Source: Distichodus sexfasciatus
Lineage: Eukaryota; Chordata; Actinopteri; Characiformes; Distichodontidae
Assembly: GCA_032718565.1 (NCBI GenBank)
Contig: JAVGVS010000520.1
Coordinates: 1 to 64,000 of the forward strand
Length of the DNA stretch: 64,000 bases
Direction: 5' to 3'
Shown one piece after another: positions 1-14,000 of the stretch. The notes below the pieces were generated by a model. That model was not told the origin of the DNA, ran no database searches, and was given only the letters and a program-made list of their open reading frames with translations. Numbering within the stretch: the first letter of the stretch is position 1; each line of letters opens with the position of its first letter. Position numbers and translations under genes: made by a program.

Positions 1-3000
1 TTTTCCTAGTCAAACCACACGGAGTCCTGCATGGCGGAGCCAAGCTCAGGCATAGGCATAGTGTGTGTGCGTGTGTGTGTGTACAAACACACACATTACC
101 CATTGCTCCTGAAGCTTAGGTGGCTTATCCTTCAACACTCAGGAAAGAGGTCGGTACACAAACACACACACGGTCACCCATGTACACAACCATACACACC
201 TATAACCATAGTCACAAAAATACACACCAAAAATAGCCAAGACACATTTCCATGTTTCCAGTCTTTTTTCAATCTTTTTCCATAAAACAAGTGACATTGT
301 CTACATTACAGGCAATAATCATTTAAGATTTTCTGAATCATACAGAAATTTCTACCAGATCCATTCCATAAAAGCCCATTTCCCACCCAAATCCCAACCA
401 TATATCCCTCATATACACATAACCACACACCCCCAAAACCCTATTAATTTTCTCTTTAGACTCCTTTATACATCATTGTCATTGTATTCTTCAGAATTGT
501 AGATGTACATTAGTGGGATAAATCTCCATAAACGTTACCCTGATTGTACATATCAAACCATTTTACCCAACAAAGAACAGGTGCTTTGAGAAAGACCAAG
601 CTTGCTTTCTTTTACAGTCCTCTGCTCATCTCTTTTTTCCCCGTTTTCTTGTATTTTCCCCCCGAAGTATACATGAGCCTCGGCCATATTTCTACATCTT
701 TCTGCACAGATTGTAGGCCAGAGAAACGTGATTTTTTTTTTCTACAAACCAGACTATCGTAAGATTTGAAAAACAAAATATTTCAGCTGTTCTAGAATGA
801 AGAGTCGCCCAGAATTCCGACTGCAGATTCGGTAAGAATTCTGGTGGCTTTAGAATAAAGAACTCTTTAACAACAAAAATTTGACTGGGCTAAAATGCGA
901 AGCGTCATTTTGTACAGCTGACGTGTATCATGTAAGCACTAATATATAGACCATAAGGCAATAAAAGATATGAAACTAATCCGACGGTGGTCGCACCCTC
1001 ACACATATTCAGGACCAGACTGTAAGAGAGAAAGACGGAGTCTCACATACACACACTTACGCACACACATTTGTGTCACCCTATTGATGTATTTGTTCGT
1101 AAAGTTCTTTGATGAATCGTATTTTGTTGTAGATCATTTAGTCTGAAGTAATGTGATCAAAACAATGTGTGTAGGTTCTCAGTCGTCCAGGACATGGTAG
1201 TCTTGTCGGCTTGAATCCAAGTTATCTGGACTTCTAGAAGTTTGATGTTTTGACGCGTCACCTCTCATCCAAAAGGCTTCTTTCCCAACGTTAAAACGTC
1301 TACAAAAACCTAGAAGTCTAGAAGTTGCCTTCGTCTCAAGCCTCCAAGAGAACAAAACTATTAAAAGATTTTGGGAAGTTAAGTCTCTCCCCGATATGCA
1401 AAATGGAGTGAATAAGATGGTTGTCATCTCGCCATCTATCTGTTAATTACTGAGGCTAGAACTATAAATGTGTTTCTCTTGTGACAATAATGACAAATCA
1501 TTTATAAGTCTTATCGTATGTTACGAATATCCCCCGTGACCTGTCTTTCTGTTCAAGGATTAAAAGATGGGGTCTTAAGAAGCATTAAAGTGTCTTCTCT
1601 TTTTAACGTGACTGTGAATAATTTTGACGTGGTAACATCTTTTCATGTGGAGCTGCGGTGCTGCTGCTGGAGCTGGTATCGGTTTGTGTCCACATTCTCA
1701 AAAGTGTCTCCACACAGCATTAAAAAAACATTTGATTTTATTGTCTAAGGCGACAGGTAAGCAAGATTTTTGACTGTTTATTTGTGGGCTGGCCACGAGA
1801 CAAGCAAGTTTAGCTAGCATTAGCCATTAGCCAAATGACTTTTGCTAGCATTAGCCAAAAACCTTATAATTCTCCCTTCTTGGTTTATGGAGAGCTGATA
1901 ACGTTCTAAAATATGCCCAGCGAGGTTGTAAAATCACTGGATATTTCAATGCTGGTGGAAACTAATACTTATGAAACTAGACTGACAATTCCTGTAGGAA
2001 CTGTGTGATAGGTGTGTATCAAAATGATAGAAAAGAGTAAAAGTGTGAAAATGTTAAGAAGGAGAAATGATAAAGGCTGTTTATAGATGCTGAGTATATT
2101 TGATCTGGCCCTTAAACTTCCAGCGGTTGAATTAATATGCTAATAATGAAGAGAACAAGGGGACTGATGTCTTCATATTTCAGTAATTTCAGTCAGTTTT
2201 TTTGGTGAAAGAAAACACAAAAATGATGGTAACAGTTGGACAATATAGACAAAAATTCCACTGCCCGATGGTTAGCCAATGTAGATTTGCCAAAACGATA
2301 AACAAAGCTAAATTTAAAGGGCCACCCTGATGCTAATAATGCACAAAAACTAGAGTCTGTGTTTTCAAGGTTATATCCAAAATTAGCAGCATTTAGCTGT
2401 ATTTACTGCTTTCCATGTCGGAATTGCAACTTTTGAAGGAGCAAACAAAGTCAGCATAACAACATGTTAGGTTTTAGTTCAGGGTTAACAAGTTGTTTTG
2501 CAGGTTCAAAGCTTTTGACCTCAGAACCAAACTATTTTAAACCTTAACTCAACACAAAGAGTAGAAAAGGTTTAGGAGAGTGGCAAAGTCTGACAAGATT
2601 TATAACGTGATTTTATGTGATCTGGATAATCGTTACAAAAAGTGCAATGGCAAATGAAAAGTATAAGGTTTTGAAAACTTTCAAGCCAAAACATTTCATA
2701 TATATATAATTTTTAAAAAACTAAATGCTTAAGAGTTCAGTGGAAAAAAGGAGTTTGAAAGAACCACAGTCAAAAGACAACCCTGTCCCCAATTAAAAAA
2801 GCAATCTTAAAAACGCCTATCGATCTTTGTAAATGAATGTATCAACACAAAAATTTTAGTGGAAAAGTAGGATGCCCTCCGATTAAACATGACGAGTATG
2901 CATGAAACCAAAGTGACATGTGTATGTTCGAAAATACAGTACAAACTGTAGCTAGTAGGGCTTGAATAGACAAATGTTGACTGTAAACTGTTAAAGTCTG

Positions 3001-3275
3001 AGGTGTGTATATCAGCGGATGCATTTCAAACATCATTACAACCGAGAATGTGTTACTGGCTTGTGTGTGTGTGTGTCTCTACGGTGTCGTTTGTTGGTCA
3101 GAATGGTGCAGACCATCTAAGAAATGAGCTGACTAGAGGAGGCACTTGAAACATTGAAAGTGTATCTGCAAAGTGGAGATTGTGTGTATCCGGGTATGAG
3201 GCGTAGAAAATATAAAAAATGCGGCTTTTAATACAGTGTATTTACCCTGGCTATAAAGCTATGAAGGTCACCCAC
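1..3275. other. Non-coding flank downstream of irs4
   Basis: AT-rich with short CA/GT tracts (about 58-100 and 3064-3080) and the repeat fragment near 1.2 kb. I see no gene. Confidence 0.5.
1165..1345 (-). repeat. Old dispersed repeat fragment
   Basis: A block around 1175-1345 (CAGTCGTCCAGGACATGGTA, then CTCATCCAAAAGGCTTCTTT) looks like a coding-derived dispersed repeat that I recall as common in fish genomes. The minus strand is open for 82 codons (FWMRGDASK and HVLDD motifs). Family name not certain. Confidence 0.35.
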
Positions 3276-3438
3276 TCACACACACACACACACACACCTC
3301 ACACACACATCGGAATGAGTTCAGCCGGTCAGCTGATGCCACCATGCTCATGGGAGCAGGAGAGCAGCTATTGAGGAATAATGGTTTGTGTGTTCACCAG
3401 AGAGTATTGTATGGTTCGAGGTTTGGCTATATGGTGGT

Positions 3439-3471
<33 letters not shown>
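3276..3471. repeat. (CA)n and (GT)n microsatellite pair
   Basis: CA tract at about 3276-3311 and GT tract at about 3436-3471, in inverse orientation with 125 bp between. Confidence 0.85.
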
Positions 3472-5010
3472 GTCAGTTAGTGTCTGTGTATGGTTCAAGA
3501 TTACTGACTTGAGTATAGAGGCACAGCGTGGCTGAGGCTTAGATGATGTGCTCTTTCATTCTCTCTCACACTCTTTTTCTGACACACACACTCATACATA
3601 TACATAAAACACTCATGTATATATCTATACACACATTCACGCACACTTCAAAAAACGCAGTAAGGCAATCAGATTATCCTACAAACAAATACTTTCCACT
3701 CCCTTTTAGCTCCTCTCTATTTCTCACTTTCTCTCTCTCGTTCACTATTTCTCAGGTCGGGAACGTAAAGTGACAGACGAAGTGAGACGGGAAACTGAAA
3801 GCTTGTTCTTTTTTTCTTTTTCCTCTCACAAACCACACCAGGACCTGTGTAAAAATGGCTACAATCAAAAATGAGGCACTTTTTAAAAAAGTCATATATA
3901 CTTCTCTCGGTAATATTACGTAATACTCTATATGCTTCTCATCTAGCGTTAGACTATTTAACATCTGTATTACAATTTCATTTATGCACTGGTTTTAATG
4001 TTTTAAATTTTTTTGTAATGACAAAAAGAAAAAAAAAACAATATCATTGGCTCTTTGTTGGCAGTCAGAGTCGCCCGTCCGTCTCATTGTTCATAGGTGG
4101 ATGTGGTCGAAAAAAGTCTTTTGGCAAATTTCATTCTGATTGTAACCGACTGAAAAGGAAAGCTTATGGAGTACGCTCACACACACGCCAACAAACACAC
4201 ACAAAAGAGGTTTGGAGAACGGGGATGGATCAGTTGTCTGCTCCTCTTCCTCCGGCAGGACAGTCAACACTCTAAAACGAGAAAGAGAATAAAAAAATCA
4301 ACCCAAAAAATTTCAGAAATAGAAAGAAAAATTACAGCAACTTTTACACCAAAGGCTATCAATCCAAAAACTAGGGCATATATTTCATCAACATTCTAAA
4401 CACCTACTGTGCGTCCATTAAAACAGGATCTACCATAATATTCATCTAACATTCAGAAGAACTAGGAAGGCTAAAACGTAACTTTGATATCTCAAAAGTC
4501 TTGGGAAACCCCACATTCTGAATCGATCGAGCCAGACTTTTGTGTTTTAATGCACTTCTTCTTATTCTTGAAGAATAGTATTTACATGTACATGTCTCTC
4601 ATTTTCTTAAATATATAAGGAAATGAAGGATGTGCAAAAATACAAGCACACAAACACTGAAACAAAATGACCAGTTAGTGGCAATGCTGGGCCACCCAGA
4701 GCAATAACACCTTTTAGTGATATATTCATGTATTTAATAGACAAATTCAGTTCAAGTGATCATGATCTGGCTTCTGTGGGTGTAGCATCCAATAATTTTG
4801 TTACTGGAATTGCTCGTTTACAGAGGTTACTGAAGTGATATCCATGCAAGACGTACCCTGTAGATTGATGGCTAAGGAAAGTTATAGTAGAATGTTAGAT
4901 ATTAAAAATATTTATAGTACATTTTGGTATATCATTTGTAATATAATCATGTGAATGAATTAAGTTTTGTTTTAATTTCAAAAAATCATCAACAAAGCTA
5001 TTTCCTACAG

Positions 5011-5171
5011 ACTATATATATGCCTTCAATCGTTGTGCTACACCATTGCCCTCCACTGGATGTAGAATAAATTGCAGTAAACTACATTTTAGCATGTTAG
5101 AATGCCGAGTTATTTTGGTGAAAGTAACTCAAAAGTAATGCAGGAGTCATGTAACACATTACAATTCAAAG
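5011..5171 (+). repeat. Dispersed repeat, copy A of an inverted pair
   Basis: Shares several blocks with the reverse complement of 46539-46712, for example GTGCTACACCA, GCCCTCCACTGG, TTGGTGAAAGTAACTC and GTAATGCAGGAGTC. No coding capacity; probably an old non-autonomous element. Confidence 0.6.
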
Positions 5172-5729
5172 ACAGTCATGCTGTAAGACATTACTCTGAA
5201 ATAACAGTATCTAATAATCTATAATGTATAACATTTTGGAAGTAACTGTTTAGTAAGTTAAAGGTTCAAAACCAAGATGTGCTGCAGAAGAATCTGCATC
5301 TGCATCTTCAGCATCTAGTCATTAACCTCAATGTTAAGAAATAGAAATTAAATTAAAATAAACATTTCTGGATTTAAAAAATTTGCATGATCAAAAATTT
5401 GGCTGTCCTGTCCTGTTAACACACATCTTTTAGCTCTTTAAGGTTCTCAAATAAAACATGCACATTTGCAGTCATTTCTCTTCACAGGGACCGCTCCAAT
5501 GTTCCCACAAAGCCATAAAAAATAAATAAAAGTGATTTTAGGGGACAAAAAGGTCCTCACAACACCATAAATACACACAGAGCAGCTTTGAGGCAACTAT
5601 TAATAATGCTAATAGTAAGGGTTCTGACATAACTAGCGACTGATCTGCATTTGAGAAGTTCATTAACTTTCACCTCTTTCTTTCTCGGCCGTCTATCACC
5701 ACGCTATCCTACACTCCCGTCTGGACCAC

Positions 5730-5861
5730 AACACACACAGACACACAGACACACACAAACACACACACACACACAGTCTGGCCGTCTTTCAGTACACACC
5801 CGGGTATTGAACAGCTCCCCTGGGAACCCGGCAGGTCTGTCTGGCACTCAGCAGCGTTAGA

Positions 5862-5892
<31 letters not shown>

Positions 5893-6328
5893 CTCACACT
5901 CTTTCATGCCCTGTCTTTCTGTTTTGGCACCATCTCTATCTCTCTCTTTTGCTCTCCCCGTCCGTCCCTGTCTCTTATTCTCTCTTCCACCCCCTCCATC
6001 TTTCTTTACCTTTCATCCTCTCTTTCTCCCCTCTTTTTTCCACTGTTTTTGACATGTTTGTTAGAGGAACCATCAAAGTATTCTATTTCTGTCCCCAACA
6101 CCATCGATATTGCTGCGTGTGCCTAAACACACACACTCTCACACACACACACACACACACACACGTCTCTTGATACACAAGTGCCCAGACATGCTCACAG
6201 TTCAGAGCGTCTAAACACAACACACACACTAACATCCACCAAGCAATATTTGAAATTCACTATCAACTCTCTCTCTAACTTTCTTTCTCTCACTCTCCAC
6301 ACACACACACACACAAACACACTCAGAC
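5730..6328. repeat. Cluster of (CA)n and (TC)n microsatellites
   Basis: CA tracts at about 5730-5775, 6127-6164 and 6299-6328, a TC tract at 5861-5885, and pyrimidine-rich DNA between. The open frames here are repeat artefacts. Confidence 0.85.
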
Positions 6329-7929
6329 AGACACACAAACCTAGAGTAAAGGCCCATTCTGACTCATCCTCGCCCAGATCTCAGCAGATAAGCTGAAAGA
6401 CATCCATCCTTGTGTCTCTCCCACCCCTTCCCACCTCCTTTTTTAACCCTCCCGCCCTCCCTCCCTCCCTCCATCATAGCTCTCCACAAAAGAACAAGTG
6501 AATCCACCTCGAGCTTTGGAGTGGCTCTCCACCACCCTCCATCGCCTCATCCCTCTCCTCATCTCTCCTACTGTATTCCTGATCACTTCTCGCCAGCGAG
6601 CCCTGACCCCCGCAAACACTCCACCAGCAGACAGTGAAAACGATAGACAGAGAGGGGGAGCGCGAAAGAGGACAGAACACAAATGGAGAGAGACTCTGTT
6701 TTAACAACTGAAGCATGTTTGTGAAAACATGAATCCAATCTCTTTTGCAGTTGTTGGTGGGAACAGTTTAACAATCGCTATACACTGGTGAGGACACATC
6801 CATCTATGCCCTTGGAAAAGTGGCTCTTGAAGCAGCTGCCCCACAGTTAAAGGCCATAGGTTCCATGAACTGGCTACTCCTAAACCCTAAAACCCAACCA
6901 TGACCTCAGTAATGAAAATGAAATTTCTGCTTTTGTTATTTTCTTAAATATAAAATGTATCAAAAACCTCCACAGTCTGTAGCTGCAGAGTCTAAAATTT
7001 GTCCTCAAAAACAGTCTAGGTCAGAAACATACACACGATTACAGCACCCAAACACTGACTACACAGGCATTTTCTGCAAGCAAAGTATTATAGTGGGCAT
7101 GCACATGTGTGCATACTGTATGTGTGTCTGTATGTGTGTGCTTGTTAACAGCAGGCAGATCAATTGGCTCTGCTCTCTGTAAACCCACTTGAGTTAACGA
7201 TAATCTCTCTGCAGACAAGCCTACCTCTCTCAAGGCTCCCACACAGACACACACACACTCATTTTAACCGATAAATGCAGAGATTTAATATACACACAAC
7301 CCAAACCAATAAAATGTACATGAATCACGACCAATAAAGAAAGTACAAGACACTAAGAAATGAGTATTGAGGTAAGCGGAGAGAGAAAATGAGTGAGTAA
7401 GTGAGAGAGAGAATCTCATTGGCATCACTAAGGTAACCAAACGGACAAGGCTTCCTTTGACGTAGAACAAATCAAAAGGCCAAAAATACGCCTCAAGGTT
7501 GTTGTTTTTTTGAGCAAGTTCTGTTCATTTCTGAACGCAGTACCATCACTACGTGTATCCAAACTACACCAGGAAAAAAATGCCTTAGTACGAAAGGTCA
7601 TAAAAGTCTATTAACATACTTTAAGTCAGTGGTAACTTTCACCTGTTGTTAGTTGCACTCTACAACCGCATTGAAATGCAACATCAGTGCACTCAGCGGT
7701 CATGGGTTCAATTAATCAACATCTCACAGTTTCCACTAGGCAAGTCCCTGAAACCTCAAGGAACTACACGGGGAAAGTTCCCAGCTGGCTACCAGTGGCA
7801 AAAACCAATTAACTACAACTACACAACAATTAACCCTAACATTGTGACCTAATATTAGGTCTTTAATGCAACTGTGTTTCATACCTTTCTATCCAATTCA
7901 GCTTTAAAATTTTAAGCAATTCTATACAT

Positions 7930-8495
7930 GGCAGCTTTTTATTGGATCAGACAACACTACCAGCATGCATCAGTGAGCCTCAGCCTCCCATGACCCTATC
8001 ACCAGTTCACCATTTTTCTTCCTCAGATTACATTTTCGGTAGGTCCTGACCATTTCAGACTGGGAACATTCCACAAGAGCTGTAGTTTTGGAGATGCCTC
8101 GACCCAGTCATCTAGTCATTATCACAATTTGGACCTTGTCAAAGTCACTGAAATTCTTATTTCACATGCTTCTAACACAGTTCAAAGATAAAATGTTCAT
8201 GTGCTGTCTAAAATATTCCACTCCTTGTCCGGTGCTGTCGTAACCAAGTAATCAATTGGAGCTTTTTCATACCTAAACCGTACTTCAGTGGCCCAGAAGT
8301 TAAAGAACGCATCAATTTTCCGTTAGCCCGGTAAAAGTGGTGCTGACATTCTTGCAGCTTAATGGTCTTGGTCGCTTTAATTGTAATACAAAAACATTTT
8401 TCCACCGAAAAGGTTTCTGTTGCCAGTGGAAAAGCAGTAAATGTTATTCACTTCAACTGGCAGTGGTCATAAAGTTATGGCTGATTAGTATAAAT
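7930..8495 (-). mobile_element. Broken Tc1-like transposon fossil
   Basis: On the minus strand a decayed transposase N-terminal part can be read (SDFDKVQIVIMTR then a stop, then GISKTTALVECS). This matches the helix-turn-helix start of Tc1-like transposases. The right edge carries the terminal-type sequence CAGTGGTCATAAAGTTATGG. The 3' half is lost. Dead copy. Confidence 0.6.
8253..8437. mobile_element. Sequence nested inside the Tc1-like fossil
   Basis: About 185 bp split the Tc1-like terminal region between AATCAA and TGTTATTCAC, which are adjacent in intact relatives. Its ends (GAGCTTTTTC and GTGGAAAAGC) look loosely inverted, as in a small MITE. Edges are approximate. Confidence 0.35.
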
Positions 8496-8499
8496 GCAA

Positions 8500-11023
8500 C
8501 AATGTAAGTAACTAATTTTGAAAATACACAAAATATTTTACGGTATATTTTGTGTATATTTAGCAATTAGGAGACTCTCTTATCTAGAGAGAAAGCTGCC
8601 CAATAACAGTGATGTTTGAGACTTTCACTATCTTGCCAGTGGAATTCGAGGATGGTAGTTCTGAAGGTAGTTTCACTACAATGGACTTCACAACCTTTTG
8701 GTCCATTTGCAAACATCATGCCGTTAGGTGACCATTACACACAAAATGTATACTCAAAATTTTATTTCCATAAGGAAAGAAATGACGTTACAGTGTCTGG
8801 TGTTTCTTTATAGAACCATAAGATATGGCACAAGTTTAAAACAAGTGACTCACATATTTTTAATGCACGTTGTTGTGTTGTTTTGATGTCACCAATCCAT
8901 TAATGCCTGACATAGTTTTATAAAATTACACACATAGATGCAATGTATAATTAATATCTTAAGTAGACTAAAATATGAAGACATAATATTGGCACAGGCA
9001 TAACTGATATATTAAATACGGCTTTAAGAACCAGAACCATAGGTTCATAGCCCTTACAGAATAATTAAGTGGCAATTTCGCATCAGCATCACTGGCATGA
9101 TTTTGACTAGCAGCCGTCTAGCCAGCAGAGGGCCTTGAGTGCTGCTGTTTTTCTGTTGTTGCAAAAATGTGTTTTGTCCAAAAATATTCCATTATCAGTT
9201 TCAGCAAAGTCTTTGAGCTACAACTAGATGTACAAGTCCTTCTAATGCGGCTAAGCATTCACGTAACAATGCTGCCTGAACGATAACCTGACAAACAAAG
9301 CAATAAATCGGCTTAACAAAGGGAGTGCAAAGGTTAAGACTTTAGCAGTAAACAAAAACTACAAGTAAACAAACACCTTTAAATGTACTGTAGGAGGGCT
9401 AATTCTTATGAAGCTTCTTGGGAAGAGTTCTCTCACACACACACACATGCACACTCTCACATACACTTACACACATACACACACCACTGCGCCATAATGG
9501 AAAGCAGTGTTCTCTGCTCCTGATGGTTTGATTACGGCTTCTCTGACCCAGAGCAACCTGGCCGTCTAGACAGCTTGGGGCTGAGCTTCCCACCCCCCTC
9601 TTCCTCCCCTCCTCACCTCTTCTGTCGCCTCCTACCTCATCCCTCCTACTTCGTCCATCCTCCCTCCTCCCATCCGTGCTCTCTCTCGCTCCTTATTCCT
9701 TTTCTTGTCCCTTCTCCTAATCTCCCCTCTATTCCATACCTTGGTACTACTTGGTACTTGAACTACATCCTTTCCTGAAATTTGTAAGCTTTTACTCCAA
9801 CCATGTGGCGCTCCGACCTGTTCACTAATTAGCATCAGCAAAAATTGAATCCTTACAAATGAAATCTAGTTCTTTTCTTGTGGATTTGCCCTAAAATACC
9901 AGTAGACCCTCAATGGATCTTGCTGAATAGGCCAGCTAGACTCTCTCCCTATCTCACTCTCTTACACACACACACACACACACACAGCCTGTACCTAGCA
10001 ATCGTGTGCTGAAGTGAACCACAGACAACCTAGTATCCACATTCCTTTTCTCCACTTTATCTCTATGTCTGTCCTCCTGTCTCTTGGCTGGTTTTCTATC
10101 ATAGTCATCCTTTTCATTGCCATTGGTGTCCATCCAGCCTATTTTAAAACTTTCTCTACCTTTATCTTTCGACTTGTCTAACCATTCTTGATCATACACC
10201 AAGGTCCAGACATAAGCAGACCAAGCAACCTCAAAGTTAGAATTTCATAGCCATTTTTCCAACACCACGTTTTATCTGGCAATAATGACACCAATTGATT
10301 GTTGTCTAGAAAAAAGGTTTTCCAGGACATGTGTGCATCTGAAATATCACACAAGAAAGCAAAGAAGAAATGGCCACGCAAGAGTGACAGCAGACAGCAG
10401 AGGGAGAGAGAGAAAGAAACAGAAAGACCGAGAGCACCCTAAAGCAATAATCTGTTTTCAGCAGGACAGAGCCTAAATGGCCATAATTATCCACAATCAC
10501 CATGTGTGTTAAATATATGCGTGCAGCTATAAGTCTGCTCAGAGGAATCCCTTAGTAGCACATTAAAAAAACTCATATACACAGACAGACAACAGCTTCA
10601 CGGCTTCAGCTGCCGTCAGCGCCCACTCACAAGCACTCACACACACGCACACACACTTCCTTAATTATCTATAATCACAGTGTATGGGTTAAATAAGATA
10701 GTATAGAGCCACAGTAAGGAATCCCTTACAAAAACACACCCCTGCTCACTCCTTTCTCATCCACAGCACAATCATAAGATTTAACACCCTATCTCATTCA
10801 CATACACACAAACAACCACACGCACTTTGGTTACCACAGTCTACACAGGAGCTGTCATGCCTACACTCCTCTTACACCTCGTCTCCCCGCACTAATGGGA
10901 CCAGACTCCAGAACAGTCCAGATATAGAACTAGGCCATTTCCTACTACTATACTATAAGGCATTAGAGAAAAAATATGTTAGTGTCTGCCACTGCAGCAT
11001 TCCAACACATTACAGAATAATAA
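8500..11023 (-). other. Probable 3' flank or 3' UTR of irs4
   Basis: Non-coding. It holds an AT hairpin at about 8521-8560 (AAATACACAAAATA against TATTTTGTGTAT), CA tracts (9430-9485, 9965-9986) and pyrimidine-rich DNA (9590-9740). An irs4 3' UTR or a small last exon may lie here. Confidence 0.35.
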
Positions 11024-14000
11024 TTAATACAAACCTTTACTGTCCTTCCTGCTGTTCTGGTGAACTCTCAGTTCCTCTGACTTAAAGAAGTCAATGCTGG
11101 CATAGGTGTTAATACTGGAGCTGGTGTTTCCCCCAACCACTGGTCCACCCAGTCCTAGAGTCGACCCTCCTCCAAGAGCAGAGAAGTGTGGGCCGGAAGA
11201 TCCATCCAGGCTGATTTGAGAATTTTCCTTACTGGCCAAGTCAAGGTCAATATAGTTTAGACCTTGCTCAAGAGATGGGGATGAAGCCTGGGCTGCGGGT
11301 AGAGCTGCCACTCCAGGACCAGCACACTGTGAAGTGGATGCCTGTGCAGTGCCCCAAAGGGAACTCTCTAAGCCATGTCGCCGATGTGCAGCAGCCTGAG
11401 GGGTTTCGGGAAAAATGGAGGAGGAGGAAGCAGGAGAAAGCGGGAGAGGTGGAGGTGCCTTGAAAGTCTCAGAACGGTGCCTTCGTCTTGTTGATAAGTC
11501 TGCTCTTACCAGTCGCGTACCCTGTTCTGATTTGGTAAAAGCCTTGGGTGAGGGAAAGTCCATGTTTTGTTCCTCTTCCATAGAGGACGGTTCAGCTGTT
11601 TGGCCAGTTTTGGAGCAGTTATGCCCTTCTGCTTTGGCTAACCCAAATGCCATATCTGTGTAGTCTGTAAAAGGAGCAGCAATTATGTCCCCAGACTCCA
11701 AGGTGTTTTTTCCATTTTTTCTGTGTCCCACCTCAGCTTCCTGTCCCACTTGAGGAGTCCTAGTAACCTTTTCTCTGGTCTTCTGAGCAACTGCTGGGGT
11801 GGGGTTGAAGGAAGATAATGGAGATGGTGAATTACCTAAGTCCACATTGACATACTCAGAGGATGAAGAAATAGTGGTAGAAAGGGGTGCTGAAAAGCTG
11901 CGGGGTAGACTAGCACTGCCAACTTGGCATTGGGGTGGTGGATATAAGTCCCTTCGATGCCCTTGCACCACAGAGTGCCCCTGGTCTATCTCTGCTGACC
12001 GCCCCTTTTCACCCTGATACACAATGCTAACATATTCACCAGAGCTTTGGGTTACACTGGGCTGCAGCGTTTCCCGAACCCTGGGCAAAGTATTGGCTTT
12101 GGACATGTCCACAAAGAGGCTGAAAGGCCTGCCTTTTCGCTGCTGTGGATGACCCTGTTTCTGAACACCTGGCCCGCGTTTTTGCTGGTGATAGTGGTGG
12201 GCTGATTCTTTGGGGTGAGCAACCCCTACCCTGTGCCCTGTGCTCGATCTAGCAGCCTTCCCTACTCCCCCAGAAGGTAGAGACAGAGGCTTGTCTTCCA
12301 AGCTCTCAGTGCTCGCAGAGCTGGAGGAGAAGGATGAGGAGGAAAGGGACAGACGACCACTTCCATTTGGGCCAACAGAAGGATCGGCTCGACTGGGGTA
12401 ACCACGCCCAACCACCCTTCCAGTAGAAACTTCACCACTACAGACCCCCTCAGATCTGTGTCCTTTACCTAGATTATCTTCAAAATGAGTGGAGAGGGTG
12501 GTATGTTTGTAGGAACGTGGCAAAGAGAAGTAAGAGTAGACTGTCTTCGGTTGCAGTGGTTGCTGTTCGGGATGAGAGGGGGGTGTACTGCAGGCTGATC
12601 TCGCGCTAATAGGTGACATGTTCATGTAGTCACTTCCTGCTCGGCTCTCCATGCTGCTCCTGCTCCCCCACAAACAACTGCTCATTCCATGTAGATCTGG
12701 AGAACAGCTGCTATTTGGGGACATCATCATATAACCCTCAGTGGCTGGAACGCGGATGTGCTGTGGGGGTGAAACGCTGTTATTTGGAGTCATGGCCATG
12801 TATTCATCCCCTCCTTTTGACTCTGTTTCAGTCACTGAGAGAGACAGACTTGCAGGAGGAGCTGTAACACCGGGCAACATGGACATATATCCACTGTCGA
12901 TTGATACATCCTCCAGAACCTCCCTTGTGTTGACACCTTTGTCTGCTGAAGTTTGCCCACTTGAGGTGATAACTGAGCTTCCTGATCCTCGTCTAGAGGT
13001 GAACGACTCTCTACTGGCACTCCGTGACATAACAGCATAGTCTTCATCTTCCTCCTCTTCTTCTGCCCTGCGCCTTGTTGCACTCCGCTCCTGGGCAGAG
13101 GAAGGTGGAAGGGACGCACGTTTGCTGAACAACCTGCGCTCAGCTTCACACTCTCTGCTTGAGGAGCGTCGGAGGACTCTACGTCCATGTGCTCGCTTGT
13201 GAGGGGCATCTCTGTGTCCCATTAAGATGCAGCCCATAGGACCATCTACTAAGGAAGCAGGGAGTCCTGCAGCCAACAGGGAGTGTTCTCCAGGACTGGA
13301 GGCATATTCATCTGAGGAACCATAGTCACTGGGCGACCCTGACATAGACACCCTCTGTGGGATCCGAGCATAGGTACATATAGGCACAGTACCCATTGGG
13401 GCTCCACCCAATCCACACTCTGACCCATGTCCAGAGCTGGATGACAGGCTTGGAGCAGGTGAAGGTGCTGGATTGGGGGTGTATGGTGCCAGGCTAAGTG
13501 TGATCTTGGCTGGGGTGGGTGCTCGTGTGGGTTTGGGTCTCAGGGTAGGGGTGGTGGAGCAGGAGGAGCCATTAAGGCTTGGACTAGTGCTAAGAGCGGT
13601 CATTCTGCCACTGCTGTCTTCTGTCCGAGCCCCAATACTGGCTGTTCGTGACCTGGAAAAGCCATGCCGAGAAGTTGGGGATGTGTTCGTGCTGTGAGGT
13701 ACTCCGGGAGTTTCTGTCCTTGCTCGTCTGGAGAAGCCAACCTGAGAGGGGGGCAGATTTGGGTGGTGGCGTCTGGATGGTACACTGATAGGATTAGAGG
13801 CAGTTCCCCCTCCACAGGAGGCACCAACTGCTTGGGTCTTGCTACGCTGACGAAACTCTTCACTCAAAGCTTTCATGGCCTCCAGAAGAGTCTCATGCAT
13901 GTTCTGTGCTACCACAGAATCCTCTACCTGCATCCAAAATTCTCCAGGCCCTGTCATGGCTGAACGGCCGACTTCGATAAAAAAGAAGTTCTCGGAATGG

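Noticed and set aside
12832..13209. Open frames in other phases inside irs4 exon 2
   Set aside because: The irs4 frame has the tyrosine motifs and domain order; the others have no recognisable content.
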